DNA of 64,000 nt from Methyloligella sp. GL2 (GTDB lineage Bacteria > Pseudomonadota > Alphaproteobacteria > Rhizobiales > Methyloligellaceae). Within the stretch, counting starts at the first letter, position 1, and the number at the start of each line of letters is the position of its first letter. The stretch covers positions 881,501 to 945,500 of the forward strand of contig NZ_CP054476.1 of NCBI RefSeq assembly GCF_013341275.1, read 5' to 3'. Below are positions 8,876 to 17,735 of this stretch, in pieces. Below the pieces are notes generated by a model. It had not been told where the DNA came from, did not search any database, and saw nothing but the letters and a program-made list of their open reading frames with translations. Made by a program: the position numbers and the translations under genes.

Positions 8876-9747
8876 CGGCGCTGCTCCTGGAGCCGTTCAC
8901 CTATAGCTACATGGTCAACGCCATGTGGGTGAGCGCGCTGGTCGGCGCGGTGTGCGGCTTCCTCTCGGTCTATCTGATGCTGAAGGGCTGGTCGCTGATC
9001 GGCGATGCGCTCTCCCATTCCATCGTGCCCGGCGTTGCCGGCGCCTTCATGCTGGGGCTTCCGTTTTCCATCGGCGCGTTTCTGGCGGGCGGGCTTGCGG
9101 CCGGTGCCATGATGTTTCTCAACGAGCGGACCAAGCTGAAAGAGGATGTGGTGATCGGGTTGATCTTCACCTCCTTCTTCGGGCTCGGCCTGTTCATGGT
9201 CTCGCTGTCGCCGACCTCGGTGAACATCCAGCAGATTGTGCTCGGCAATATCCTGGCGATCACACCGGAGGATACGCTGCAGCTGGTGCTGATCGCCGGG
9301 GTGTCGCTGACGCTGCTGGCGCTGAAATGGCGGGATCTGATGGCGGCGTTCTTCGACGAGAGCCATGCCTATTCCGCCGGGCTCAGCCCGCCGGCGCTGA
9401 AGCTGCTGTTCTTCACCTTGCTCAGCGCCTGCACCGTCGCGGCGCTGCTTACGGTCGGTGCCTTCCTGGTGATCGCCATGGTGGTGACGCCGGGGGCGAC
9501 GGCCTATCTGCTCTCCGACCGGTTTCCCCGGCTTATCGCGATCGCGGTGGTGATCGGCGCGGCGACCAGCTTCGTCGGCGCCTATGTGAGCTATTTTCTC
9601 GACGGAGCCACGGGCGGGGTGATCGTGGTGCTGCAGACGCTGGTGTTCCTCACCGCCTTCGTGTTCGCGCCGAAATACGGGCTCCTGGCGGCGAAGCGCA
9701 AAGCCCGCGAGGCCTTGAAGGGCGGACCGCAGGAGGCGTTGCCATGA
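8872..9747 (+). CDS. sitC: manganese/iron ABC transporter, permease SitC
   Basis: A 291-residue ABC-3 family permease with about eight or nine membrane segments. It has the family pattern [20 protein letters not shown] near the N-terminus, and [20 protein letters not shown], the segment that contacts the ATPase and lines the pore. It forms the membrane channel with SitD. Its start overlaps sitB (ATGA) and its end overlaps sitD (ATGA). Two related permease subunits in one operon is normal for SitABCD systems. Confidence 0.95.
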   Translation: MTALLLEPFTYSYMVNAMWVSALVGAVCGFLSVYLMLKGWSLIGDALSHSIVPGVAGAFMLGLPFSIGAFLAGGLAAGAMMFLNERTKLKEDVVIGLIFTSFFGLGLFMVSLSPTSVNIQQIVLGNILAITPEDTLQLVLIAGVSLTLLALKWRDLMAAFFDESHAYSAGLSPPALKLLFFTLLSACTVAALLTVGAFLVIAMVVTPGATAYLLSDRFPRLIAIAVVIGAATSFVGAYVSYFLDGATGGVIVVLQTLVFLTAFVFAPKYGLLAAKRKAREALKGGPQEALP

Positions 9748-10577
9748 TGGACTGGCTGCACCATCTCGCCCTGCCGTTCCAATTTCCGTTCATGCAGCAG
9801 GCCTTCCTGATCGCGCTCACCGTGGCGGTGCCGACGGCGCTGCTCTCCTGCTTCCTCGTCTTGAAAGGCTGGGCGCTGCTTGGCGATGCCACCAGCCATG
9901 CGGTGCTGCCGGGCATTGTGCTGGCCTATGTGGCCGGGGTTCCGCTGGGGCTCGGCGCCTTCACCGCCGGGATGATCTGCGCGCTTGCCACCGGCTATCT
10001 GAAGGAGAATAGCCGGGTGAAGCAGGACACCATCATGGGTGTGGTGTTCTCCGGAATGTTCGGGCTCGGCATCGTGCTCTACACCAAGATCGAGACCAAT
10101 CTGCATCTCGATCACATCCTGTTCGGCGACATGCTGGGGGTGAGTTGGGCGGATATCGCGCAATCGGGCATCATCGCGCTGGTGACGGTGACGGCGATTC
10201 TGCTCACATGGCGCGATCTCCTGCTGCAGGCCTTCGATCCACAGCAGGCTAAGGCGCTGGGCCTGCGTGTCGGCTTGCTGCATTACGGGCTGCTCTGCAT
10301 CCTGTCGCTGACCATTGTCGGGGCGCTGACCGCGGTGGGGATCATCCTCGCCATTGCGCTTCTGATCGCGCCGGGCGCTATTGCCTTTCTGATCACCAAG
10401 CGCTTCGGGCCGATGCTGATGACGTCCGTTGCCGTCGCGCTGCTTTGCGCCTTCGCAGGCGTCTATCTCAGCTTCTTCATCGACAGCGCGCCGGCCCCGA
10501 CCATCGTGCTTCTGATGACCATCACTTTCATCGGCACGTTTTTGGCCACGCGGCGGCCGGCGATAGCGGCAGCTTAA
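9744..10577 (+). CDS. sitD: manganese/iron ABC transporter, permease SitD
   Basis: A 277-residue ABC-3 family permease, paralogous to SitC: compare CFLVLKGWALLGDATSHAVL here with the equivalent SitC block. The pore-lining segment is LTAVGIILAIALLIAPGAIA. The ATG at 9744 overlaps the sitC stop; a second ATG follows directly at 9747. It ends the operon, 6 bases from the convergent end of the AraC regulator gene. No transcription terminator is obvious in the gap. Confidence 0.95.
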   Translation: MMDWLHHLALPFQFPFMQQAFLIALTVAVPTALLSCFLVLKGWALLGDATSHAVLPGIVLAYVAGVPLGLGAFTAGMICALATGYLKENSRVKQDTIMGVVFSGMFGLGIVLYTKIETNLHLDHILFGDMLGVSWADIAQSGIIALVTVTAILLTWRDLLLQAFDPQQAKALGLRVGLLHYGLLCILSLTIVGALTAVGIILAIALLIAPGAIAFLITKRFGPMLMTSVAVALLCAFAGVYLSFFIDSAPAPTIVLLMTITFIGTFLATRRPAIAAA

Positions 10578-10583
10578 ACCGCG

Positions 10584-11372
10584 TCAGCGGCGGAGCTTGA
10601 CAAGGCTCGGCGAGGCGGGGGCGCCGAAGGTCTTGCGGAAGGCGCGGGCGAAATGGGCTTGATCGAAGAAGCCGGCCTGATGCGCCGCCATGGTGAAGCT
10701 GCTGCCTTTGACGATCTCGGCGATGGCGATGCGCAAGCGTTGCCAGGTTCGGTAGCGCCGATACGGCACGCCGACATGGCGGGTGAAGAGGTGCTGGAAG
10801 CGTGAGGGCGAAAGCCCCGCAGCCTTGGCCAAGGCATCGACGGGAATTTGCGCCCCTTGCGTGGTGGCGATGGTCTCCACCGCGCGGCGGAAGCGGGGAT
10901 CGATGGAGTTTCCGTTCCGGCTTTCGCCGAAGCGTGTGAGGTCGGCAAGTGCCGTGTCGGCCCAGGACATAGCACTGGCCGCCTCGTAGATCTCCCGCAT
11001 GATGCCGATCTCGCAGTGGCGCCCGATCAAGGCGCCGCCGATCTCCTCGGTCTCGTCCATCAGCGGCGCGAGCGTTTCGGCGCCGCCTTCGACCGGATCC
11101 AGATAGAAGACCGAGAGCGGGGCACCCGCCATGTCGAACTCGTAAGCCACGCCGGCGGGGATCACCGCGCTACGCACGGTCACGAAGGGACGGTGGCCGA
11201 TGCTCAGGGGAAAGCTGTCATAGAGCCCGGTCAGCAGCACCGCGGTGCTGTGGCTGTGCAGCCGGTTATGGCCGAGCGGGCCGGCAAACAGCGCCCGGCC
11301 GTCCTGCACGGACCAGATCGGTGCCAGGTCCGGGCTGTCAGCACGTTCGTACAAGCGCGGCGCGTCGGCCAT
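10584..11372 (-). CDS. AraC-family transcriptional regulator
   Basis: A 262-residue regulator. Residues about 1-150 are a cupin-like sensing domain with LGHNRLHSHSTAVLLTGLY. Residues about 165-255 hold two helix-turn-helix motifs: VDALAKAAGLSPSRFQHLF and FTMAAHQAGFFDQAHFARAF, followed by the usual RKTFG block. AraC proteins bind asymmetric promoter sites and usually activate. It is divergent from the metallo-hydrolase gene at 11447 with only 74 bases between the starts, which makes that gene the most likely target. The inducer is unknown. Confidence 0.93.
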   Translation of the reverse strand: MADAPRLYERADSPDLAPIWSVQDGRALFAGPLGHNRLHSHSTAVLLTGLYDSFPLSIGHRPFVTVRSAVIPAGVAYEFDMAGAPLSVFYLDPVEGGAETLAPLMDETEEIGGALIGRHCEIGIMREIYEAASAMSWADTALADLTRFGESRNGNSIDPRFRRAVETIATTQGAQIPVDALAKAAGLSPSRFQHLFTRHVGVPYRRYRTWQRLRIAIAEIVKGSSFTMAAHQAGFFDQAHFARAFRKTFGAPASPSLVKLRR

Positions 11373-11446
11373 GACTTAAGACCTTGCTCTGCGGCCGCGG
11401 GACCGAGTTCCCGCAGCCGATCCAGAAGAGTGAAGGGAGCTATATC

Positions 11447-12460
11447 ATGGCAGGAAAGGCAAAGGGTATGGGCCTCAGCCGGCGTTCGGTTCTCGCCTCG
11501 GCGGCGGCGCTCGCTGCGGGGCCGCTGATTGGGCAAGGCGTGACGAGCGCGGCTTTCGCTAAGGCACCCTTCCTAGGCGCGGCCCGGCCCGATCATTACC
11601 GGTTCAAGCTGGGGACATTCGAGATCACCATGGTGGCCGATGCCCGGGCGATGCTGGACGGGCCCTGGCCGATCGTCGGCGAGGATCAGGAGCCGGAGGT
11701 AGTGGCGCAGTTGATGCGCGCAAATCTCCTCCCCGAATCGCGCTTCCGGCCCGGCTTCACGCCGATGGTGGTGAATACGGGCGAGGCTCTGATCCTGTTC
11801 GATACCGGGAACGGCGCGGACGGGTTCGTGCCCCGGCCCGATGGCGGCTGGCTCGCCGCGCAGCTTGAGCCGGCAGGCTTCTCGCCGGATCAGTTCGACG
11901 TGGTGGTGCTGAGCCATTGTCACCCCGATCATATCGGCGGGATGATGGAGGCCGGTGCGCCGCTGTTTCCGAATGCGCGCTACGTTGCCGGGGCGAAGGA
12001 GTTCGACTTCTGGAACAAGGAGGATCGGCTCTCGGCTTCTCCCGACGATATTGAATTCCAGACCGCACAGCTGTTCCGCAAGCATATGCTGCCGGTGGCG
12101 GAGAAGTTAAGCTTCATTGAGCCGGGAGACGAGGTGGTGCCCGGTATCCGCGTCGTGGAAGCGTTCGGCCATACGCCGGGACATCTCGGCTTCCATCTGG
12201 AAAGCGACGGCAAGCAGTTCTTGTTCTGGGGCGATTGCGCCCATCACCAGGTGGCCTCGCTGGCGCGGCCGGACTGGCATGCTTTCTTCGATATGGACAA
12301 GGAGAAAGGCGCCGAAACGCGGCGGCGAATCTATGCCATGGCGGCGGCAGAACGGCTGCCGGTCGCGGGCTATCACATGCCGTTCCCGTCCGTCGGCTTC
12401 GTGGAAAAAGCGCAGGACGGCTATCGCTGGCTGCCCGTCTCCTACCAGTTGGATCTCTGA
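11447..12460 (+). CDS. Tat-exported MBL-fold metallo-hydrolase
   Basis: A 337-residue metallo-beta-lactamase-fold hydrolase. The N-terminus carries a twin-arginine signal (LSRRSVLASAAALAAGPLIG), so the folded metal enzyme is probably sent to the periplasm. The metal-binding motif is LSHCHPDHIGG. Further ligands are His in FGHTPGHLGFH, Asp in WGDCAHHQ and His in VAGYHMPFPS. It resembles the quorum-quenching lactonase / alkylsulfatase-like groups, but the substrate is not evident. The ATG at 11447 has a GAAGGG about 10 bases upstream. Its likely regulator is the divergent AraC gene. Confidence 0.92.
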   Translation: MAGKAKGMGLSRRSVLASAAALAAGPLIGQGVTSAAFAKAPFLGAARPDHYRFKLGTFEITMVADARAMLDGPWPIVGEDQEPEVVAQLMRANLLPESRFRPGFTPMVVNTGEALILFDTGNGADGFVPRPDGGWLAAQLEPAGFSPDQFDVVVLSHCHPDHIGGMMEAGAPLFPNARYVAGAKEFDFWNKEDRLSASPDDIEFQTAQLFRKHMLPVAEKLSFIEPGDEVVPGIRVVEAFGHTPGHLGFHLESDGKQFLFWGDCAHHQVASLARPDWHAFFDMDKEKGAETRRRIYAMAAAERLPVAGYHMPFPSVGFVEKAQDGYRWLPVSYQLDL

Positions 12461-12730
12461 GATTCGATCGATTGTGACATCGCTTTAGGAAATCTATCGA
12501 TCTATCGGGATTCCCAATCGACAAATGACATGGAGGCGATTAGGGTGCGCATCAACCTGACCCGAAAGAGGCAGGACGGCCCAAGTCTTGGGAGGGCCTA
12601 TCCGACGAAGAGTTGCCGCTATCCACCGTCGCGTAGCCGAGGTGAGGAAGCGGCACTCCCCGGCTCCGCCGCCGCAGCAATCCCGACATCACCGGAAAAC
12701 ACGTAGCCCCGCCGGGCGGGTGTTCTGCGC

Positions 12731-13114
12731 TTACAGCGCCGTCAGGCTCGAAAGGATGCCGTCGCGCAGCTCGGCAAGGGCGTAAGGCTTTTGCAGCACC
12801 ACATGGCCGTCATAGCCATTCTGCAGCGAGGTGGTGCCGAGCCCGGCGGTAAACAGAAACGGCAGATTGCGTTCGCTCAAGGCCGCGGCAACCGGATAGA
12901 CCAGCTCGCCGGCCACGTTGAGATCGAGCAGGGCGAGATCGACGGATTCGCGCTCGAGCATGGCAATGGCGTGCTGCACCCGGGCGGCCGGGCCGACTAC
13001 GGCGCAGCCGAGGCTTTCCAGCATATCTTCGAGCTGCAGCGCCGTCAGAGCTTCATCTTCGACGACTAGGATGCGCAGACCTTCAAGCTGACGGTGATCG
13101 TGGGCTTGATCCAT
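12731..13114 (-). CDS. receiver-only response regulator
   Basis: A 127-residue single-domain response regulator of the CheY type with no output domain. It has the acidic pair in ILVVEDEALTALQLEDML, the phosphoacceptor Asp in LALLDLNVAGE, the Thr in FLFTAGLG and the conserved Lys in VLQKPYALAEL. Such proteins act as phosphate sinks, phosphorelay intermediates or protein-interaction switches. In alphaproteobacteria relatives of this type sit in general-stress or light-response circuits, but no kinase gene adjoins it. The ATG at 13114 has a GGGGAA upstream; a longer in-frame start reaches 13264 but adds no recognisable residues. Confidence 0.85.
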   Translation of the reverse strand: MDQAHDHRQLEGLRILVVEDEALTALQLEDMLESLGCAVVGPAARVQHAIAMLERESVDLALLDLNVAGELVYPVAAALSERNLPFLFTAGLGTTSLQNGYDGHVVLQKPYALAELRDGILSSLTAL

Positions 13115-13770
13115 GACAGAACGTTCCCCGCTTGGATTTGGCGGATTTATCATTGGCTTATCCCGGTGCCCCTCCGCCAGGGCGAGGCGGGCTCTGTGTC
13201 TTCTTAACGTATCGGCGACCGGAGGCAAATCAGCTTTCCAAGCGAATAAAGTGAAGCTTTTCAATGATCTTTTATGTCGCAGCCGAAGCCGGCGCCGATT
13301 CGGGGAGGCCGGACGAGTGGTGCTGCCGCCGAAATGTGCAATTGGGGCTGAAATCGCGGCAAACCCTGCCTATTCGGCTGCATAGAAACTGGTCAGAAAT
13401 TGTTCACTGCGGCGGTTGTGGCAAAGGGGCAGGAAAACCTTCCAAATCAGTTGCCAGGGCTTGAAGGTCCGGAGTCGATGGTCTTAAGAATTCGTAAACC
13501 AATGTTTTTATTGAAGATTATTAGGCCGGTATACTGCGGCGAGGGGAAAATTGCCCCTGCGGCGTCGTGGCGCAAATGTCACAAGACCGCCAAAAACCAG
13601 GTCGCCTGCTTTGATAGCAATTTACCTGCAAAGCGGAATCCGTATAACCAAGAGTAGAACTCTCTCAAGGGAGGGGCTGTCGCAGCTGCGCAGTCTGCAC
13701 TGGGGGATTTAGCTTTTAGCAAGTCCGGCCTGAGAGTTTGGATGGGACTTTATTTTTAGGGAAGGTGGAG
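13115..13770. other. noncoding region between response regulator and porin
   Basis: About 650 bases without a convincing gene. Short open frames here lack family features or good ribosome sites. The right half (about 13480-13770) is visibly richer in A and T than its surroundings. It contains a TATACT at 13530-13535 that could be a -10 element for the porin, although no well-placed -35 is seen. A long porin leader is possible. I see no riboswitch or RNA gene that I can name. Confidence 0.5.
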
Positions 13771-15087
13771 ATGGATATGTTTGGGGGACTGAAAAGAACA
13801 TCCAGCCGCATCACCATCGCAACCGCGCTGGGGTTGACCCTCGGCGTGTATGCCATGCACGCAAGCCCGGCCAAAGCCGCGGATTTCGGCGGCGATTGTT
13901 GCGCTGATCTGGAAGAGCGGGTGGCTGAGCTTGAGGCGACGACGGTCCGTAAAGGCAATAAGAAAGTTTCCGTCACGATCTCCGGTTGGGTCGTCAAGAC
14001 CATTAACGTCTGGGACGATGGCGATGTCTCGAACTTCGTTGTCGGCGATAAAGACGCTGACTTGGCCAGCCGTTTCGCGATCACGGGTGAAGCACAGATT
14101 TCTCCCGGCTGGTCGGCTGGTTACAATCTGACGGTCACGGCTCCGGCCGACGTGTTCGGCATCGGGTCGAACCAGATCGTCGACGATGTCAATGGCGGCA
14201 TCAACACGCTGTACTCCTACATGTATATCAAGAGCGATAAGTGGGGTACTTTGAACTGGGGTACGCTGAGCCCCGCCACCGATAACGTGGCGGTTCTGGC
14301 CGACGCCTCGGGCACCGTCATCGAATCGAATGCGGTGTTCTTCGAGGGCGCAGGCTTCTTCCTGCGCAACAATGCGGGCCTCTCCAACCTGACTTGGGGC
14401 AGCTTCCTGCAGTGCGCCACGCTCAGCGGTGCCGGTATCGGTGCTGACTGTAACGGTGCGCCGTATGATGCCGTTCGCTACGACTCGCCCACCATCGCGG
14501 GCTTCCATCTGGAAGCTTCGTTCGGTGAGGACGACAAGGGCGACATCGCCGTCTTCTACGCCGGCGATTGGGGCAACATCCAGGTCAATGCCGCTTACGG
14601 TTATACCCACACGACGCCGTCGCAGGTCGGTTTTGCGCCGAACGCCGATGCCAACCTGCATCAGGCCGGTGCGACCATCATGCACGTTCCTTCGGGTATC
14701 GGCCTGTATGGCTTGTACCAGTACGAAGAGATGAGCATCTCCGGTCCGATCACCGACTCCAACGTGTGGTACCTGAAGCCCTTCGTGAAGACCGATTGGA
14801 CCCCGCTGGGTGCCACGACCTTCTACGGCGAGTATGGCAACTACGAAGACCAGGCCTTCAGCCTCGGCAATGCCAATCTCTGCACGGCGGCCAACCCCTG
14901 TAACCTGACCGGTTCCGAGGTCGACCGCTGGGGCGCCGGTGTGGTGCAAGAGATCGACGCCGCTGCGATGCATGTCTTCGCTCGCTGGCAGCACCAGTCG
15001 ATCGATCTGGACACCACGGGTCCTGCGGCTACGCCGAGCTTCGACGACTGGGATCTGTACCAGGTTGGTGGCGTGATCTTCTTCTAG
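13771..15087 (+). CDS. outer-membrane porin, Bradyrhizobium-type (porin_2 family)
   Basis: A 438-residue porin, a trimeric beta-barrel for diffusion of small solutes. The signal peptide ends near PAKAADFGG. The mature N-terminus has the family block CCADLEERVAELEATTVRKG, a coiled-coil-like start typical of rhizobial porins, then GNKKVSVTISGWV. The C-terminus ends in aromatic residues (VGGVIFF), the recognition signal for barrel assembly. ATG 13771 follows GAAGG at 13761; ATG 13777, which follows GGAG, is an equal alternative. It has a strong terminator right behind it, so it is monocistronic, as expected for an abundant porin. Confidence 0.93.
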   Translation: MDMFGGLKRTSSRITIATALGLTLGVYAMHASPAKAADFGGDCCADLEERVAELEATTVRKGNKKVSVTISGWVVKTINVWDDGDVSNFVVGDKDADLASRFAITGEAQISPGWSAGYNLTVTAPADVFGIGSNQIVDDVNGGINTLYSYMYIKSDKWGTLNWGTLSPATDNVAVLADASGTVIESNAVFFEGAGFFLRNNAGLSNLTWGSFLQCATLSGAGIGADCNGAPYDAVRYDSPTIAGFHLEASFGEDDKGDIAVFYAGDWGNIQVNAAYGYTHTTPSQVGFAPNADANLHQAGATIMHVPSGIGLYGLYQYEEMSISGPITDSNVWYLKPFVKTDWTPLGATTFYGEYGNYEDQAFSLGNANLCTAANPCNLTGSEVDRWGAGVVQEIDAAAMHVFARWQHQSIDLDTTGPAATPSFDDWDLYQVGGVIFF

Positions 15088-15116
15088 ATCGAACCACCAA
15101 GCAGACGACTTAAACG

Positions 15117-15146
15117 GAAGCCGCCCTTCGGGGCGGCTTCTTTTTT
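15117..15146 (+). terminator. rho-independent terminator of the porin gene
   Basis: A perfect 10-bp stem GAAGCCGCCC / GGGCGGCTTC around a TTCG tetraloop, followed by six T residues, 29 bases after the porin stop. It is one of the clearest terminators in the window. Confidence 0.95.
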
Positions 15147-15348
15147 GTCTGCACGGGATTGCAGGGGGTTGCGGCTTCGACGGCCCGCAGCCGAAGCCGG
15201 CCCGGCATCGCCGAACCGGTTCATTAACATCAGCTTACAAAGCCGCTCGCAGGCTTGTGCGGGGTCCGGTCCAGGTCTATTCCTGAGACGGGGTTGGAAA
15301 CGAAGAGCACAGGACGGGCTGCCGATTGATGCGGTCCCGCGAAGGCCT

Positions 15349-16128
15349 ATGCAGAAGGATCTGACGCATGGGGAGCCGGTGAAACAGCCGGTGCTCCTGG
15401 TCGAAGGCGTCTCCTATTACTACGGCGAGAAGCAAGCGCTCGACGATGTCAGCTTCAAGGTCTATCCGGGCCGAGTGACGGCGCTGCTGGGGCCTAACGG
15501 CGCCGGCAAGACCACACTGTTTTCGCTGATCACCCGGCTGTTCGACGCGCCAACGGGAAATATCGAAATCGACGGACTGTCGCCATCAAAGGTGGGCAGC
15601 CGGGCGCTCGGTCCGCTCGGCGTGGTGTTTCAACAGCCGACCCTCGATCTCGATCTGACGGTGCGGCAGAACTTGCGCTATTTCGCATCGCTCCGCGGCC
15701 TGAAGCGCAAAGAGGCGGATGAGCGCATGGCCCGGGCGCTGGATGCGCTGGATATGAAAGAGCGGATCGGCGAGAAGGTGCGCTCGTTAAATGGCGGCCA
15801 CCGGCGCCGGGTGGAGATCGCCCGGGCGATCCTGCACGATCCGAGCCTGCTGCTGCTCGACGAGCCGACCATCGGTCTGGACAATCCGACCCGCATGGCC
15901 ATCGTCGCGCATATCCATAACCTGGCGCGGGAGAGCAATATCGGCGTGCTCTGGGCCACCCATCTGTTCGACGAGATCGAGCCGGAGGACGACCTTCTGG
16001 TGCTGAACCGCGGCCGTATCGTCGCCCGCGGGCTGGCCAAGGCGGTGGTGGCGGAGACCGGCGCCAAGGATCTTGGGGATGCCTTCAAGCGTCTCACCGA
16101 CACGGCGGAAGAGGGGGTGGCGGCATGA
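15349..16128 (+). CDS. ABC transporter ATP-binding protein of the PQQ-dependent alcohol dehydrogenase-associated type
   Basis: A 259-residue ABC ATPase. Walker A is GPNGAGKTT, the Q-loop is VVFQQPTLDLDLTV, Walker B is LLLLDEPTIGLD and the switch His is in WATHLFDE. The signature is the unusual SLNGGHRRRVEIARA instead of LSGGQ. I recall that variant from the ATPase encoded beside PQQ-dependent alcohol dehydrogenases (PedB/LutE-like). The ATG at 15349 starts just before recognisable sequence; in-frame codons back to 15145 look unrelated. It overlaps the permease gene by 4 bases. The matching substrate-binding partner of Ped/Lut systems is not adjacent. Confidence 0.88.
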   Translation: MQKDLTHGEPVKQPVLLVEGVSYYYGEKQALDDVSFKVYPGRVTALLGPNGAGKTTLFSLITRLFDAPTGNIEIDGLSPSKVGSRALGPLGVVFQQPTLDLDLTVRQNLRYFASLRGLKRKEADERMARALDALDMKERIGEKVRSLNGGHRRRVEIARAILHDPSLLLLDEPTIGLDNPTRMAIVAHIHNLARESNIGVLWATHLFDEIEPEDDLLVLNRGRIVARGLAKAVVAETGAKDLGDAFKRLTDTAEEGVAA

Positions 16129-16940
16129 GCGCGATTCATCTCGCCCGCGCCTTTAATGGCATCGTTTCGCGGGAGATGTTCCGCTTCCTGCAGCAGCGGG
16201 AGCGCTTCCTGGCCGCGCTGGTCCGGCCGCTGATCTGGCTGGTGGTGTTCGCCGCCGGCTTCAGGGCTGCGCTCGGCGTCAATATCCAGCCGCCCTACGA
16301 GACCTACATCACCTATCAGGTCTATATCACGCCGGGCCTCTTGGCGATGATCCAGCTGTTCAACGGCATGCAAAGCTCGCTCTCCATGGTCTACGACCGG
16401 GAGATGGGCTCGATGCGGGTGCTGCTCACCACGCCGCTGCCGCGCTGGTTCCTGCTCTTCTCGCGGCTGTTCGGTAGCGTCATCGTCTCGCTGTTCCAGG
16501 TCTATGCCTTCTTGGGCGTCGCCTATCTGTTCGGCGTGGAGATGCCGCCGATCGGCTATCTCACGGTGATGCCGGCGCTGATCCTGGCCGGCATGATGTT
16601 CGGTGCGCTGGGCATGCTGATTTCCTCCACCATCAAGCAGCTGGAGAACTTCGCCGGGGTGATGAACTTTGTGATCTTCCCGATGTTCTTCGCCTCCTCG
16701 GCGCTCTATCCGCTGTGGAAGATGAAGGAGGGGTCGGAGATCCTGTATGAGATCTGCATCTGGAACCCGTTCACCTATGCGGTCGAGCTGATCCGCTTTG
16801 CGCTCTATGCGCAGGTGAATTGGCAGGCGCTCGGCATCGTCGCCGGCTGCGCCCTGGTGTTCCTGGCGCTGTCGGTCTGGGCCTACGATCCCTCGCGCGG
16901 CATCCAGCAGCGCAAGGCGGGGGCAGGCGCCGCGGCGTAA
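16125..16940 (+). CDS. ABC-2 type permease of the PQQ-dependent alcohol dehydrogenase-associated system
   Basis: A 271-residue ABC-2 permease with about six membrane segments. The N-terminus has REMFRFLQQRERFLAALVRP, then ELIRFALYAQVNWQALG near the end. This resembles the permeases called PedC or LutF that accompany quinoprotein alcohol dehydrogenases and lanthanide-use loci. The start overlaps the ATPase stop (ATGA), so the two subunits are translationally coupled. The transported compound and the direction of transport are unsettled in this family. It converges on the NitT/TauT-type operon that ends at 16983. Confidence 0.88.
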   Translation: MSAIHLARAFNGIVSREMFRFLQQRERFLAALVRPLIWLVVFAAGFRAALGVNIQPPYETYITYQVYITPGLLAMIQLFNGMQSSLSMVYDREMGSMRVLLTTPLPRWFLLFSRLFGSVIVSLFQVYAFLGVAYLFGVEMPPIGYLTVMPALILAGMMFGALGMLISSTIKQLENFAGVMNFVIFPMFFASSALYPLWKMKEGSEILYEICIWNPFTYAVELIRFALYAQVNWQALGIVAGCALVFLALSVWAYDPSRGIQQRKAGAGAAA

Positions 16941-16982
16941 GCGGGCCACTGCCAAGAGGCTACGGCCGCGCCGGATGCGCGG

Positions 16983-17735
16983 CTAGAGCCCGGCGAAGTT
17001 CTCCGGATAGCGCTGCAAGAGCTCGGCATAGATCGCCTCGATGGCGGCCGGGTCACGTTCGGCTTGCGGCGTGTCGATGGAAATGATCTCCACCACACGG
17101 GTCGGGCGCGGTGCGAGCAGCACAAGCTTGTCGGCCAGCATCACCGCCTCGCGCGGATTATGGGTGACCATCACCGCGGTGGTCGGCCGTGCCGACCAGA
17201 CCTCCAGCAGCAGACGGCGCAGCCGGTCGGCGGTGGGCTCGTCGAGCGAGACGAAGGGCTCGTCGAGCAGCAGCAAGTCGGGCCGGGTGGCGAAGGCGCG
17301 GGCTAGTGCGGCGCGGCGGGCCAAGCCGAGCGAAAGCTCGCCCGGATAGACGGTCAGCTTGTCGGCGATGTTCAGCGCCTCGGCAAGCTGCAGCAGATCC
17401 TCGTCGGTGAAGCCGGGATCGGCGACCAGCTCGATATTGCGCCTTACGGTGCGCCAGGGCAGCAGGCGCGGCTCCTGGAACATGAAGCCGATGCGGGCTT
17501 CCTCGGGCATGTCGAGCGAACCGGAGAAATCGTGATCGAGCCCGGCCAGGATGCGCAAGAAGGTGGTCTTGCCGCAGCCTGACGGGCCCATGAGCACGGT
17601 CATGCTCTCAGGCTCGATCTCAAGCCGGAAATCGCGAATGGCCAAGACCTCGGCACCGTCGGCGCCGCGATAGATCTTGGAAGCGATATCGATTTCAAAC
17701 CGGCCGGTTACGCCAACGGGTCGTGTATCGTTCAA
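16983..17735 (-). CDS. NitT/TauT-type ABC transporter ATP-binding protein
   Basis: A 250-residue ATPase of the nitrate/sulfonate/taurine importer class. Walker A is GPSGCGKTT, the Q-loop is FMFQEPRLLPWRTV, Walker B is LLLLDEPFVSLD and the switch His is in VTHNPREA. The ABC signature is degenerate: ELSLGLARRAALARA in place of LSGGQ. It is the last gene of a five-gene operon and overlaps the upstream permease gene by 41 bases, so the pair is tightly coupled. The substrate is unknown. Confidence 0.9.
   Translation of the reverse strand: MNDTRPVGVTGRFEIDIASKIYRGADGAEVLAIRDFRLEIEPESMTVLMGPSGCGKTTFLRILAGLDHDFSGSLDMPEEARIGFMFQEPRLLPWRTVRRNIELVADPGFTDEDLLQLAEALNIADKLTVYPGELSLGLARRAALARAFATRPDLLLLDEPFVSLDEPTADRLRRLLLEVWSARPTTAVMVTHNPREAVMLADKLVLLAPRPTRVVEIISIDTPQAERDPAAIEAIYAELLQRYPENFAGL

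Noticed and set aside
12588-12785. 65-codon plus-strand frame after the metallo-hydrolase
   Set aside because: Arg/Pro-rich, no ribosome site, and it runs into the opposite-strand response regulator.
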